This document shows, piece by piece, positions 1 to 6,800 of a stretch of 18,228 nucleotides of DNA. The stretch covers positions 1 through 18,228 of the forward strand of contig JABUEZ010000008.1 in the NCBI GenBank assembly GCA_013314795.1. The letters run 5' to 3'. The notes under the pieces were generated by a model, which saw nothing but the letters and a program-made list of their open reading frames with translations, was not told the DNA's origin and ran no database searches. This stretch comes from Candidatus Profundicultor aquiphilus (GTDB lineage Bacteria > Atribacterota > Atribacteria > Atribacterales > Caldatribacteriaceae). The stretch's first letter is position 1, and the number at the start of each line of letters is the position of its first letter. The position numbers and the translations under genes were made by a program.

Positions 1-1
1 T

Positions 2-766
2 GAATGTATTGATATTGAAGTAACCCCAAAGGACTTCGGTCGAATTGCAGCGCAGACTGCCAAACAGGTTATCCTGCAACGGATTCGGGAGGCAGAGCGG
101 GATAGAATTTATGAGGAGTTTGTGGAAAGAGCCGGAGAAATTGTCACTGGTATTGTCAACCGGAGGGAGGGGCGGACGGTAATGGTCGATCTTGGGAAGA
201 CCGAGGGAGTGCTTCCGCCTTCAGAGCAGATTGCAAGCGAAGAGTACAAAACTGGTGAGCGGATGAAGTTTTTTATCGTAGAAGTGAAAAAAACGACCAA
301 GGGACCCAGGATTACCCTTTCGCGTACCCATCCAGGCCTGGTCAAGAGGCTGTTTGAACTGGAGGTTCCGGAGGTGCATGAAGGCTGGGTGGATGTGGTA
401 ACCATAGCGCGGGAACCTGGAGTGCGGAGCAAGGTCGCGGTGGAAAGCAGGAACGAGCGCATTGACCCGGTTGGATCGTGCATCGGAAATCGTGGTTCAA
501 GGGTTAAAAATATAATTGATGAATTGAGAGGAGAAAAAATAGATATAATAAGGTGGAGCAACGATCCAAAGGTGCTGATTACCGAAGCGTTGAAACCGGC
601 AGAGGTTATCAATGTGGAACTCGATGAGGGAACCAAGACGGCACAGGTACTCGTGCCTGTGGACCAGCTTTCTCTGGCTATTGGTAAAGACGGTCAGAAT
701 GCTCGTCTCACTGCACGGATCAGTGGGTGGCGTATCGACATCAAGGGTGTGAATCGTGAGGTATAG
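2..766 (+). CDS. nusA: Transcription termination/antitermination factor NusA (5'-truncated by window edge)
   Basis: NusA binds RNA polymerase and nascent RNA to modulate pausing, termination and antitermination. The reading frame is open from base 2 with no start in the window, leaving the last 254 residues; roughly the first 100 of a typical protein of about 350 lie upstream. Visible first is the end of the polymerase-binding N-terminal domain, with the family signature FGRIAAQTAKQVI. An S1 domain follows at fragment residues ~45-108, then two KH domains with GxxG loops GNRG (162-165) and GKDG (228-231). The diagnostic strings DPVGSCIG and QLSLAIGKDGQNARL are present. The protein stops soon after KH2, so it lacks the C-terminal acidic repeats of enterobacterial NusA, as is usual outside Proteobacteria. 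A GTG at 122 could be mistaken for a start, but homology clearly continues upstream of it. The gene ends 2 nt before rnpM. Confidence 0.97.
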   Translation, partial: ECIDIEVTPKDFGRIAAQTAKQVILQRIREAERDRIYEEFVERAGEIVTGIVNRREGRTVMVDLGKTEGVLPPSEQIASEEYKTGERMKFFIVEVKKTTKGPRITLSRTHPGLVKRLFELEVPEVHEGWVDVVTIAREPGVRSKVAVESRNERIDPVGSCIGNRGSRVKNIIDELRGEKIDIIRWSNDPKVLITEALKPAEVINVELDEGTKTAQVLVPVDQLSLAIGKDGQNARLTARISGWRIDIKGVNREV

Positions 767-768
767 CA

Positions 769-1062
769 ATGAAGGCCAAACGGATTCCCATTCGTATGTG
801 TATAGGGTGTCATCAGCGGAGGGAAAAGAAAGGATTGATTCGGATTGTGAAAACCCTTCAGGGCAACATAGAGGTGGATCCAACTGGCAAAAAGTCGGGG
901 AGAGGGGCTTATGTGTGTCCTCAGGTGGAGTGTGTGCAAGCTTTATGTCGAAAGGACCTTTCTTCGGCTTTTCGATTCGAGATTGAGGAGGCGGAGTTTA
1001 TCGCCCTAAAGGATATGCTGCTCGGGTATTTGAAAAACCCGCGGGAAGGAGGCTCGCAATGA
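769..1062 (+). CDS. rnpM: YlxR/RnpM family RNA-binding protein (DUF448)
   Basis: This small 97-residue basic protein is of the YlxR (DUF448) family. In Bacillus subtilis the family member was recently described as a modulator of RNase P (RnpM); the role here is inferred by homology. Family hallmarks are Cys11-x2-Cys14 near the N terminus (RMCIGC), an LIRIV strand, a D-P-T-G-K turn, the conserved GRGAYVC at 44-50 and a final Cys55. The four cysteines look like a possible metal site, although metal is not required in all homologues. The ATG at 769 follows the nusA stop by 2 nt and has a GAGGT ribosome-binding site at 758-762. The stop overlaps the infB start as ATGA, so translation is probably coupled. 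The L7Ae-like ylxQ gene that lies between ylxR and infB in Bacillus is absent. Confidence 0.93.
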   Translation: MKAKRIPIRMCIGCHQRREKKGLIRIVKTLQGNIEVDPTGKKSGRGAYVCPQVECVQALCRKDLSSAFRFEIEEAEFIALKDMLLGYLKNPREGGSQ

Positions 1063-2987
1063 CCAAGGTAAGAATATACAAGATTGCCGAAGTGCTTGGG
1101 ATACCTGCTTATGAAGTTATAGAGATGCTCCGGGAGCTGGGAGTCGAAGTCAAGAATCACATGAGCAGTATCGATGAAGATCTGGTAGACCTGTTGAAGG
1201 AGGAAATTGTCTACCGTCGGCAGAAAGAAGAAGAAATAAGGAAAAGGAAAGAAAAGACACTTCTTTTTGAAAATCTTCCCACTCTTAAGGAGATTGCCAA
1301 GCTCCTTAACGAGGAACCCGAAGATATTATCTTGCGTCTGGCTGACCTGAATATTGTGCCCGATTTTCGGAGACCTTTGCCACCTCTTGTGGTTGAGAAA
1401 CTGGCCCGGGAAAAGGGATGGGAAGTGGAATGGAAAGAGGGCTTGAAAAAGGAAACCGTTGAAGCTCTGGGGGGAGAAAGATTTTTAAGGCCTCCGGTGG
1501 TAACTATTCTTGGGCATGTCGATCATGGAAAAACTACTTTACTTGATGCCATCAGGCATTCTCGAGTGGCTGAGTCAGAGTTCGGAGGAATCACCCAGCG
1601 CATTGGTGCGTATCAGGTGGAAGTCAATGGAAGAAAAATCACCTTCATTGATACCCCTGGGCATGAAGCCTTTACAGCTATGCGAGCGCGTGGGGCTCAG
1701 GTTACGGATATAGCGGTGCTGGTGGTTGCCGCGGACGATGGGGTGATGCCGCAGACCGTAGAAGCGATTCAGCACGCCAAAGCTGCCGATGTGCCCATCA
1801 TTGTGGCCGTGAATAAAGTGGATAAGCCTGCAGCGAATCCCGAAAGGGTGAAACAGCAACTTTCAGATTACGGATTGATTCCTGAGGAGTGGGGAGGAGA
1901 AACCATTTTTGTTAACGTTTCGGCTTTACAGCGGAAGGGTATTAACGAACTTTTGGAGATGATTCTCTTGCAGGCTGACCTTCTGGAGCTCAAGGCAAGG
2001 CACAGCGGTTACGCCACGGGTCTTGTGATTGAATCGCGCTTAGATCGAGGGAAGGGTCCTGTGGCGACGGTAATTGTTCGAGAGGGAATCCTGAGGGTCG
2101 GAGATTATTTTGTGGCCGGGGCAAGCTGGGGCAAGGTACGAACCCTGTCTGATGACCTTGGTCGATCTCTGAAAGAAGCATATCCTTCTATGCCTGTCGA
2201 AGTGGTCGGATTTTCTGAGCTTCCACCGGCTGGAACCAAATTTATGGTGGTAGGAGAAGAGCGAATTGCATACCTTATTGCCGAGCGAAGAAAAGAGCGG
2301 GAAAAAGAAGCCACCCTTAAGGGAGGTTCAAGACGCACTCTCTCCCTGGAAGAACTCCTTTCGCCTGAAGCTGGCAGAGTCAGAGAGCTTAATTTGCTCC
2401 TGAAAGCCGATTTTCAGGGTTCTCTGGAGGCCATTGAGAAGGCCATTTCCCAGTTGGAGAACGAAGATGTCAAAATTAATTTTATCTTCAAAGGTGTGGG
2501 AAACATAAGCGAGGCTGATGTGATGCTGGCTTCAGCTTCTTCGGGAGTTGTGGTCGGGTTTAATGTGAAGCTGCCCAACGAGGTGGCGAAGATTGCCAAA
2601 AGAGAAGGGGTTGATGTCCGGCTCTACCGGATTATTTATGATCTGATTGATGACATGGATAAGGCCATCAAGGGTATGTTAGAACCAAGGAAGGTTGAGG
2701 AAACCTTAGGGAGACTCGAAGTGAGAGCCCTCTTTAAGGTTGCTCGAGCTGGGATGATAGCAGGGTGTTATGTGACGCAGGGTAAAATTGAAAGGGGAGC
2801 TCTGGTGAGAGTGTGGCGAGGGCAGGAAATGCTTCAGGAAGGTATTCGGATTTCCTCCCTGAAGCATTTTAAAGAGGATGTGCGAGAAGTGACTCAAGGG
2901 TATGAGTGTGGAGTTGGCTTAGAGGGATTTGATGACTTTCGAGAAGGCGATATCCTGGAAGTCTATGTCATCCGAGAAGAACGATGA
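1059..2987 (+). CDS. infB: Translation initiation factor IF-2
   Basis: IF2 is the GTPase that delivers initiator fMet-tRNA to the 30S subunit and promotes 50S joining. The protein has 642 residues, short compared with about 716 in B. subtilis and 890 in E. coli; the missing length is in the variable N-terminal region. Two IF2_N-type helical modules are visible (residues ~1-50 and ~73-125), separated by a short, highly charged K/E/R segment instead of the usual long linker. The G domain has G1 GHVDHGKT (152-159), G3 DTPGH (198-202), G4 NKVD (252-255) and G5 SAL (288-290). Beta-barrel domain II, domain III and the C-terminal fMet-tRNA-binding domain follow. The ATG is preceded by a strong GGAAGGAGG site at 1044-1052. 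The 3' end overlaps ylxP as ATGA. Confidence 0.98.
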   Translation: MTKVRIYKIAEVLGIPAYEVIEMLRELGVEVKNHMSSIDEDLVDLLKEEIVYRRQKEEEIRKRKEKTLLFENLPTLKEIAKLLNEEPEDIILRLADLNIVPDFRRPLPPLVVEKLAREKGWEVEWKEGLKKETVEALGGERFLRPPVVTILGHVDHGKTTLLDAIRHSRVAESEFGGITQRIGAYQVEVNGRKITFIDTPGHEAFTAMRARGAQVTDIAVLVVAADDGVMPQTVEAIQHAKAADVPIIVAVNKVDKPAANPERVKQQLSDYGLIPEEWGGETIFVNVSALQRKGINELLEMILLQADLLELKARHSGYATGLVIESRLDRGKGPVATVIVREGILRVGDYFVAGASWGKVRTLSDDLGRSLKEAYPSMPVEVVGFSELPPAGTKFMVVGEERIAYLIAERRKEREKEATLKGGSRRTLSLEELLSPEAGRVRELNLLLKADFQGSLEAIEKAISQLENEDVKINFIFKGVGNISEADVMLASASSGVVVGFNVKLPNEVAKIAKREGVDVRLYRIIYDLIDDMDKAIKGMLEPRKVEETLGRLEVRALFKVARAGMIAGCYVTQGKIERGALVRVWRGQEMLQEGIRISSLKHFKEDVREVTQGYECGVGLEGFDDFREGDILEVYVIREER

Positions 2988-3265
2988 GAGTAGGGGTTTG
3001 CCAGGTAGAACTTTTTATCAATGGGAGTCTTTCTCTTAAGGATAAAAGAAGAGTCATGAATTCTGTGAAACAAAAGCTCCGGAACCGGTTCAACATCTCC
3101 ATTGTGGAGATTCCGGTTGATGCGCAGTGGAAGAGAGGGGATTTAGGGATTTCTTGCGTCGGACTCGACGAGAGGAGTGTAAGATCGACAATTGACCAGA
3201 TTGTACGGTTTATTGAAGATGATGATCGTGTTGAGGTGAGTAACCTCACCGTAGATATACTGTGA
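2984..3265 (+). CDS. ylxP: YlxP-like protein, DUF503 family
   Basis: This 93-residue protein belongs to the DUF503 (YlxP) family, a small alpha/beta protein nearly always encoded between infB and rbfA. Homologues have been linked to ribosome small-subunit maturation, but the biochemical role remains poorly defined. Family features seen are the N-terminal strand MRVGVCQVEL, the signature SLKDKR (residues ~17-22), the RFNISIVE segment and a C-terminal helix plus strand. Its ATG overlaps the infB stop by 4 nt (ATGA) with only a weak GAGAAG upstream, which suggests translational coupling to infB. A 17-nt gap separates it from rbfA. Confidence 0.92.
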   Translation: MRVGVCQVELFINGSLSLKDKRRVMNSVKQKLRNRFNISIVEIPVDAQWKRGDLGISCVGLDERSVRSTIDQIVRFIEDDDRVEVSNLTVDIL

Positions 3266-3282
3266 AAGTGTGGTGAAAGAGC

Positions 3283-3636
3283 ATGAAAGAGCAGAGACCC
3301 AAAAGGGTTGCTGAATTGATAAAAAGAGAAGTTTCTCAAATACTCCTTTCGCGAGCTGAGGATCCTCGTATCAAGCGGTTCACCATTACCAGGGTTGAGA
3401 TCTCGCCGGATATCAGACAGGCAAAAATTTTCGTCAGCTTTGGGGAGGGAGAGGAAGGGGAAGAAAGAGTAAAACTTCTTCAGAAAGCCACTGGCTTTGT
3501 GAAAGCAGAGTTGGCACAGCGAATTAGGATAAAGTTTATGCCCGAAATTATCTTTGTGGCCGACAGTGCTTTTGAAAAGGCTTTTCAAGTTGTGGCACTT
3601 CTGAACAGAATGGAGCAAGGGGAGAGAAATGAGTAA
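3283..3636 (+). CDS. rbfA: 30S ribosome-binding factor RbfA
   Basis: RbfA is a KH-fold assembly factor that binds the immature 30S subunit and assists 16S rRNA 5'-end maturation and cold adaptation. At 117 residues it has the usual family length. The family pattern is clear: N-terminal R-V-A-E-L-I-K-R-E helix, E-D-P-R-I (residues ~26-30), the strand T-I-T-R-V-E-I-S-P-D and the A-K-I-F-V-S strand. A helix ending A-Q-R-I-R-I-K-F-M-P-E-I-I-F follows, then the conserved D-S-A-F-E. The insertion of acidic residues GEGEEGEE between the strand and the last helices is typical. The start at 3283 is supported by GGTGA at 3272-3276, 6 nt upstream. The gene overlaps the following phosphoesterase gene by 8 nt. 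Confidence 0.96.
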   Translation: MKEQRPKRVAELIKREVSQILLSRAEDPRIKRFTITRVEISPDIRQAKIFVSFGEGEEGEERVKLLQKATGFVKAELAQRIRIKFMPEIIFVADSAFEKAFQVVALLNRMEQGERNE

Positions 3637-4633
3637 GGCCATCGCCGAGGTTATTGAAGCCATCCAATCTCGCCATCATTTTGTTGTTGTCTCTCACCAG
3701 AATATAGATGGTGACGGAATTGGAGCGCTCTTGTCCTTCTATGCTTTGCTTTCCTCTTTGAATAAGCATGTCGTAATGGTTAATGATGGGAATGTGCCTT
3801 ATTTTTGCAGGTTTCTTCCCGATACAGAGAAAATCCTTTCTTATGAAGATTTCTGCAAAGCGCATCTCGCAAAAGGGCATCCCTTTGAGACGCTAATAGT
3901 CGTTGACTGTTCCAATTTGTCCCGCCTGGGAAAAATGAGCGAGATGGTCAAAGCATTTTCATTCATTATCAACGTTGACCATCATCCTGATAACTCTTTC
4001 TTCGGCAATGTGAACTGGGTAGTTCCAGAAGCGTCCTCAACTATGCTGGTATATACATTATTCAAAGAAATGGGAGTTGCACTCAATAAATCCGTCGCTT
4101 CAAGCATCCTGAACGGGCTTATTTCTGATACCGGTGGTTTTAGCTTTGTGGAAGTTGATTCCAAGATGTTTACTGTTCTTGAAGATCTTGTTGCTCACGG
4201 AGCCTCGGTTTCCGAAAGCATGCGTCACAACTTTCGTTTTCGGCGTTCTGAGGCGCTAAAGCTTCTAGGACGGGCTCTGGAGCGTCTGGTTTATGATGGT
4301 GATTCTGGTATTTCCTACACCTATCTGGTGAGGCAAGATTTTGTAGAGTTGCATGCTGAGGCAGAGGATACGGAAGGGATTGTGGATTACGGTCTGTACA
4401 TTCCCGGGGCAGAGATTTCCATTCTCTTTAGAGAAACTGAGGAAAAGGTTTTCAAAGTCAGTTTGAGGGCCCAAGGGGAGCGCGAGGTTCTTTCAATTGC
4501 CCATCATTTTGGGGGAGGAGGACATCTGAAAGCGGCTGGTTTTAAAATTGCCGGAGAACTGGAAGTGGTTATCCAGGAAGTGCTGGGGCTTGTGCAAAAT
4601 GTCCTCTATGGACCGAAAACCGCCATGCGATGA
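3629..4633 (+). CDS. nrnA: DHH/DHHA1 family phosphoesterase, NrnA-like oligoribonuclease/pAp phosphatase
   Basis: This 334-residue protein is a DHH-subfamily phosphoesterase of the NrnA type. Family members degrade 2-5 nt RNA oligomers (nanoRNase), pAp and in some cases the linear dinucleotide pApA from c-di-AMP turnover; which substrate applies here is not decidable from sequence. Metal-binding motifs are visible: S22-H-Q-N-I-D27-G-D29 (motif I), VVDCSN (motif II), D117-H-H (motif III), S-D-T-G-G-F (motif IV) and the DHHA1 substrate motif F-G-G-G-G-H299 near the C terminus. No PAS, GGDEF or membrane segments are present, so it is not GdpP. The start ATG lies inside the rbfA 3' end (8-nt overlap) behind AAGGGGAG at 3617-3624. 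Placement between rbfA and truB is recurrent in Clostridia-like genomes. Confidence 0.88.
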   Translation: MSKAIAEVIEAIQSRHHFVVVSHQNIDGDGIGALLSFYALLSSLNKHVVMVNDGNVPYFCRFLPDTEKILSYEDFCKAHLAKGHPFETLIVVDCSNLSRLGKMSEMVKAFSFIINVDHHPDNSFFGNVNWVVPEASSTMLVYTLFKEMGVALNKSVASSILNGLISDTGGFSFVEVDSKMFTVLEDLVAHGASVSESMRHNFRFRRSEALKLLGRALERLVYDGDSGISYTYLVRQDFVELHAEAEDTEGIVDYGLYIPGAEISILFRETEEKVFKVSLRAQGEREVLSIAHHFGGGGHLKAAGFKIAGELEVVIQEVLGLVQNVLYGPKTAMR

Positions 4634-4634
4634 G

Positions 4635-5528
4635 ATGGAATTCGAAGTAAAGGTGCCGGGTGGGATTCTGAACGTCTATAAACCAGTAGGCCTTACTTCA
4701 AGGCAGGTTGTGGAGAGAGTTAGCGCCATTCTCGGTGGTAAAGCCGGACACGCTGGGACTTTGGATCCGTTTGCGCGGGGAGTTCTTATAGTCTGCTGGG
4801 GAAAAGCAACTCGTTTTTCCTCTTTTTTTCAGAATCTTCCTAAGGTTTACCGGGCGTGGGTTCGTTTTGGGATTAGCACCGATACCTATGATGTTTATGG
4901 TCGGATTACGGAATGGAGTCAGGGCGAATTGGAGATGGAGCACCTGGCTCGAGTTCTTCAGGAATATCAGGGAACAATTGTGCAGAAAGTCCCGGCGTTT
5001 TCTGCCTGCAAGTATAAGGGGAGGTCGCTCCATCGGTATGCCCGAAAGGGTCTTACTGTTCCAGAGTTGACCAAAAAGGTTGAGATCTATTCTCTAACCC
5101 TGGTGAGATGTCAGGAAGGGCGGTTTGGAGAGGCCGAGATTCTTGTAGAGTGTTCCAGTGGAACATATGTCCGAAGTCTGGCTTTTGAATTAGGAAAGAG
5201 ATTGGGATTGGGAGCGTACCTTTTTGGGTTGCGCCGGGAAAGTATAGGGAAATTTATCTTACAGGAGAGCATTGATGTTTTTGGGTGTCATATTACAGGG
5301 GATTTTCTCTTGAAGAAGTCGTTTTCCATTGATGAAGGGTTGTACTGGATGCCTTCCCTCGCGGTAAACGGGGAAGAGGCAAAACGTTTCAGAAATGGGA
5401 ATATGGTGAGAGACGTTTCGCTGGGAGAAGGAAACTGGTTCAAAGTGTACCGGGGCGATCAATTTTTGGGGTTGGGTGAGAAAACGGGGCCCTGGCAACT
5501 GCAACCCAAAATCGTTATTCTGGAGTAA
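4635..5528 (+). CDS. truB: tRNA pseudouridine(55) synthase TruB
   Basis: TruB converts U55 of the tRNA T-loop to pseudouridine. It has 297 residues from the chosen start, the normal length. The catalytic aspartate is Asp44 in HAGTLDPFARGVL. Other family blocks are GILNVYKPVGLTS at the N terminus, Y-R-A-W-V-R-F-G, the Q-x-V-P-A-F-S-A segment with Y-K-G-R, and S-G-T-Y-V-R-S-L. The C terminus is a PUA-like RNA-binding domain (after residue ~235). The start is the least certain part. The frame is open to an ATG at 4548, with others at 4599 and 4608, but homology begins only at GGILNVYKP. ATG 4635 sits 1 nt after the nrnA stop and fits coupling, though no good Shine-Dalgarno site is seen for it. 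GTG 4653 is another possibility. Confidence 0.93.
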   Translation: MEFEVKVPGGILNVYKPVGLTSRQVVERVSAILGGKAGHAGTLDPFARGVLIVCWGKATRFSSFFQNLPKVYRAWVRFGISTDTYDVYGRITEWSQGELEMEHLARVLQEYQGTIVQKVPAFSACKYKGRSLHRYARKGLTVPELTKKVEIYSLTLVRCQEGRFGEAEILVECSSGTYVRSLAFELGKRLGLGAYLFGLRRESIGKFILQESIDVFGCHITGDFLLKKSFSIDEGLYWMPSLAVNGEEAKRFRNGNMVRDVSLGEGNWFKVYRGDQFLGLGEKTGPWQLQPKIVILE

Positions 5529-5533
5529 ACACG

Positions 5534-6514
5534 ATGCGGATAGTCCGGGGATGGAAAAATCATTCGAAACAGCGTGTAATCGCTTTGGGCTTTTTCGACG
5601 GCTTACATCGAGGGCACCGGGAGGTGCTGAAAACAGCATATCGTTTTAAATCTCATGATGAGGATAATGTTGAAGTCGTTACTTTTTATCCTCATCCTCA
5701 GAATTTCCTGGCCGGGAGGGGGAATTATTCCTTAAAGTACCTCACTTCGTACGGAGAAAAGTACTGTCTTGTCCAGCAATTTTTTCCGGAAATGCTTCTG
5801 CGTTTCATCCGGTTTAATGCTGCTATGCGTTTTACCCACCCTCGGGAATTTCTGCATCGTATTCATTCCCGGCTCTCTCCGGCGAGAGTCTTTGTGGGAG
5901 AAAATTTCCGTTTCGGATATCAGGCGACCGGAGATGTGGAATTGCTTCGGCAGTACTTTGAAGCAAAGGGAGTTGAAGTGGTATGTATTCCGTCTGTCGA
6001 GAATAATGGAGTATGTATATCGAGCTCCGGCATCCGAACCTTGCTTGCCCAGGGGGATCTGGATCAGGTGAATAACCTTCTGGGATATCATTTCACCATC
6101 ATAGGGAAAGTACGCAAAGGGAGAAAGCTTGGGAGTGAGTTGGGGTTTCCAACGGCCAATCTTTATCCACCAAAGGTGAAGCTCCTACCTCCTCATGGAG
6201 TATACGTCTCATATGTATCCTGGAAGGGCTTAAAAGATTGGATTCCTGCTCTCACCCACGTAGGGTATAGACCCACTTTAAATGATTACCGTCGCAGAGT
6301 CATCGAGACTTTTGTTCCTTCCTTGCAGTCTCCTGGTCTTTATGGAAAAAGAATGGTTGTCCGGTTGGCTGCTTTTATCCGGGAAGAGAGAGCCTTTCCA
6401 TCGGTCCAGGAATTGAAAAAACAGATTGGCCTTGATTTAGAAGCTTTTTACCAATATTTACAGGGGAGAAACAGTGTGATAAACTACCCTTTGAATGCTA
6501 TATTGGAGGTGTAG
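5534..6514 (+). CDS. ribF: Bifunctional riboflavin kinase/FMN adenylyltransferase RibF
   Basis: RibF phosphorylates riboflavin to FMN and adenylylates FMN to FAD. At 326 residues it is full length and has both domains. The N-terminal nucleotidyltransferase domain shows GFFDGLHRGH (19-28) and ISSSGIR (162-168, the ISSTxIR-type motif). The C-terminal kinase domain shows GFPTAN (204-209), with the metal/ATP-contacting Thr207 and Asn209, then HVGYRPTLN and IETF with the candidate catalytic Glu. The usual D-F-x-x-D/G-L-Y-G stretch is altered to S-L-Q-S-P-G-L-Y-G, a modest divergence. The ATG is 8 nt after GGAG (5522-5525), inside the truB 3' end. ribF follows truB and precedes rpsO in Bacillus as well. 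Confidence 0.96.
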   Translation: MRIVRGWKNHSKQRVIALGFFDGLHRGHREVLKTAYRFKSHDEDNVEVVTFYPHPQNFLAGRGNYSLKYLTSYGEKYCLVQQFFPEMLLRFIRFNAAMRFTHPREFLHRIHSRLSPARVFVGENFRFGYQATGDVELLRQYFEAKGVEVVCIPSVENNGVCISSSGIRTLLAQGDLDQVNNLLGYHFTIIGKVRKGRKLGSELGFPTANLYPPKVKLLPPHGVYVSYVSWKGLKDWIPALTHVGYRPTLNDYRRRVIETFVPSLQSPGLYGKRMVVRLAAFIREERAFPSVQELKKQIGLDLEAFYQYLQGRNSVINYPLNAILEV

Positions 6515-6520
6515 AAAAAG

Positions 6521-6790
6521 TTGACGCTCACAAAGGAAAAGAAAAAGGAAATCATAGAACGGTTTAAAATTCACGGCGAGGATACCGGATCTCCTGAAGT
6601 TCAAATTGCTCTTTTGACGGTGAGGATCAAAGAGTTAACGGATCATCTGAAACGGCATCCTAAGGATTTTCATTCCCGGAGAGGTCTCTTTATGATGGTC
6701 GGTCAGAGAAGAAGGCTTTTGAATTACCTGAAAAAATACCACCTGGATCGGTACTATGCAATCCTGGAAAAATTAGGTCTGAGGAAGTAA
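6521..6790 (+). CDS. rpsO: 30S ribosomal protein S15 (TTG start)
   Basis: S15 is a primary-binding protein of the 30S platform that contacts 16S rRNA helices 20-22. It has 89 residues, the same length as E. coli S15. The sequence is strongly canonical: KEIIERFKIH, D-T-G-S-P-E-V-Q-I-A-L-L-T, H-L-K-R-H-P-K-D-F-H-S-R-R-G-L, V-G-Q-R-R-R-L-L-N-Y-L-K-K and the terminal L-G-L-R-K. Translation must begin at TTG 6521, since homology starts at Thr2 and no ATG is available. A good GGAGGT site lies at 6505-6510, inside the end of ribF. The 6-nt gap to ribF leaves no room for a separate autoregulatory leader, so any S15 feedback site would have to lie within the ribF 3' coding sequence. Confidence 0.97.
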   Translation: MTLTKEKKKEIIERFKIHGEDTGSPEVQIALLTVRIKELTDHLKRHPKDFHSRRGLFMMVGQRRRLLNYLKKYHLDRYYAILEKLGLRK

Positions 6791-6797
6791 GAGGAGG
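6791..6797 (+). promoter_or_regulatory. Ribosome-binding site of pnp, very close to the start
   Basis: GAGGAGG lies directly after the rpsO stop. It abuts one TTG (6798) and is 3 nt from the next (6801). This is why TTG 6801 is preferred for pnp, although even that spacing is short. Both candidates are in frame and differ by one residue. Confidence 0.6.
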
Positions 6798-6800
6798 TTG

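Noticed and set aside
2968..3663. A 231-codon open frame on the minus strand opposite ylxP and rbfA
   Set aside because: It lies wholly antisense to two well-recognised genes and has a Ser/Leu/Phe-rich low-complexity product. It shows no recognisable domain. Long antisense frames are expected from the codon bias here.
4548..4634. Extended truB start at ATG 4548
   Set aside because: The extension overlaps nrnA by 86 nt, and its residues (many Trp, Cys and Lys) do not match TruB. Homology starts just after ATG 4635.
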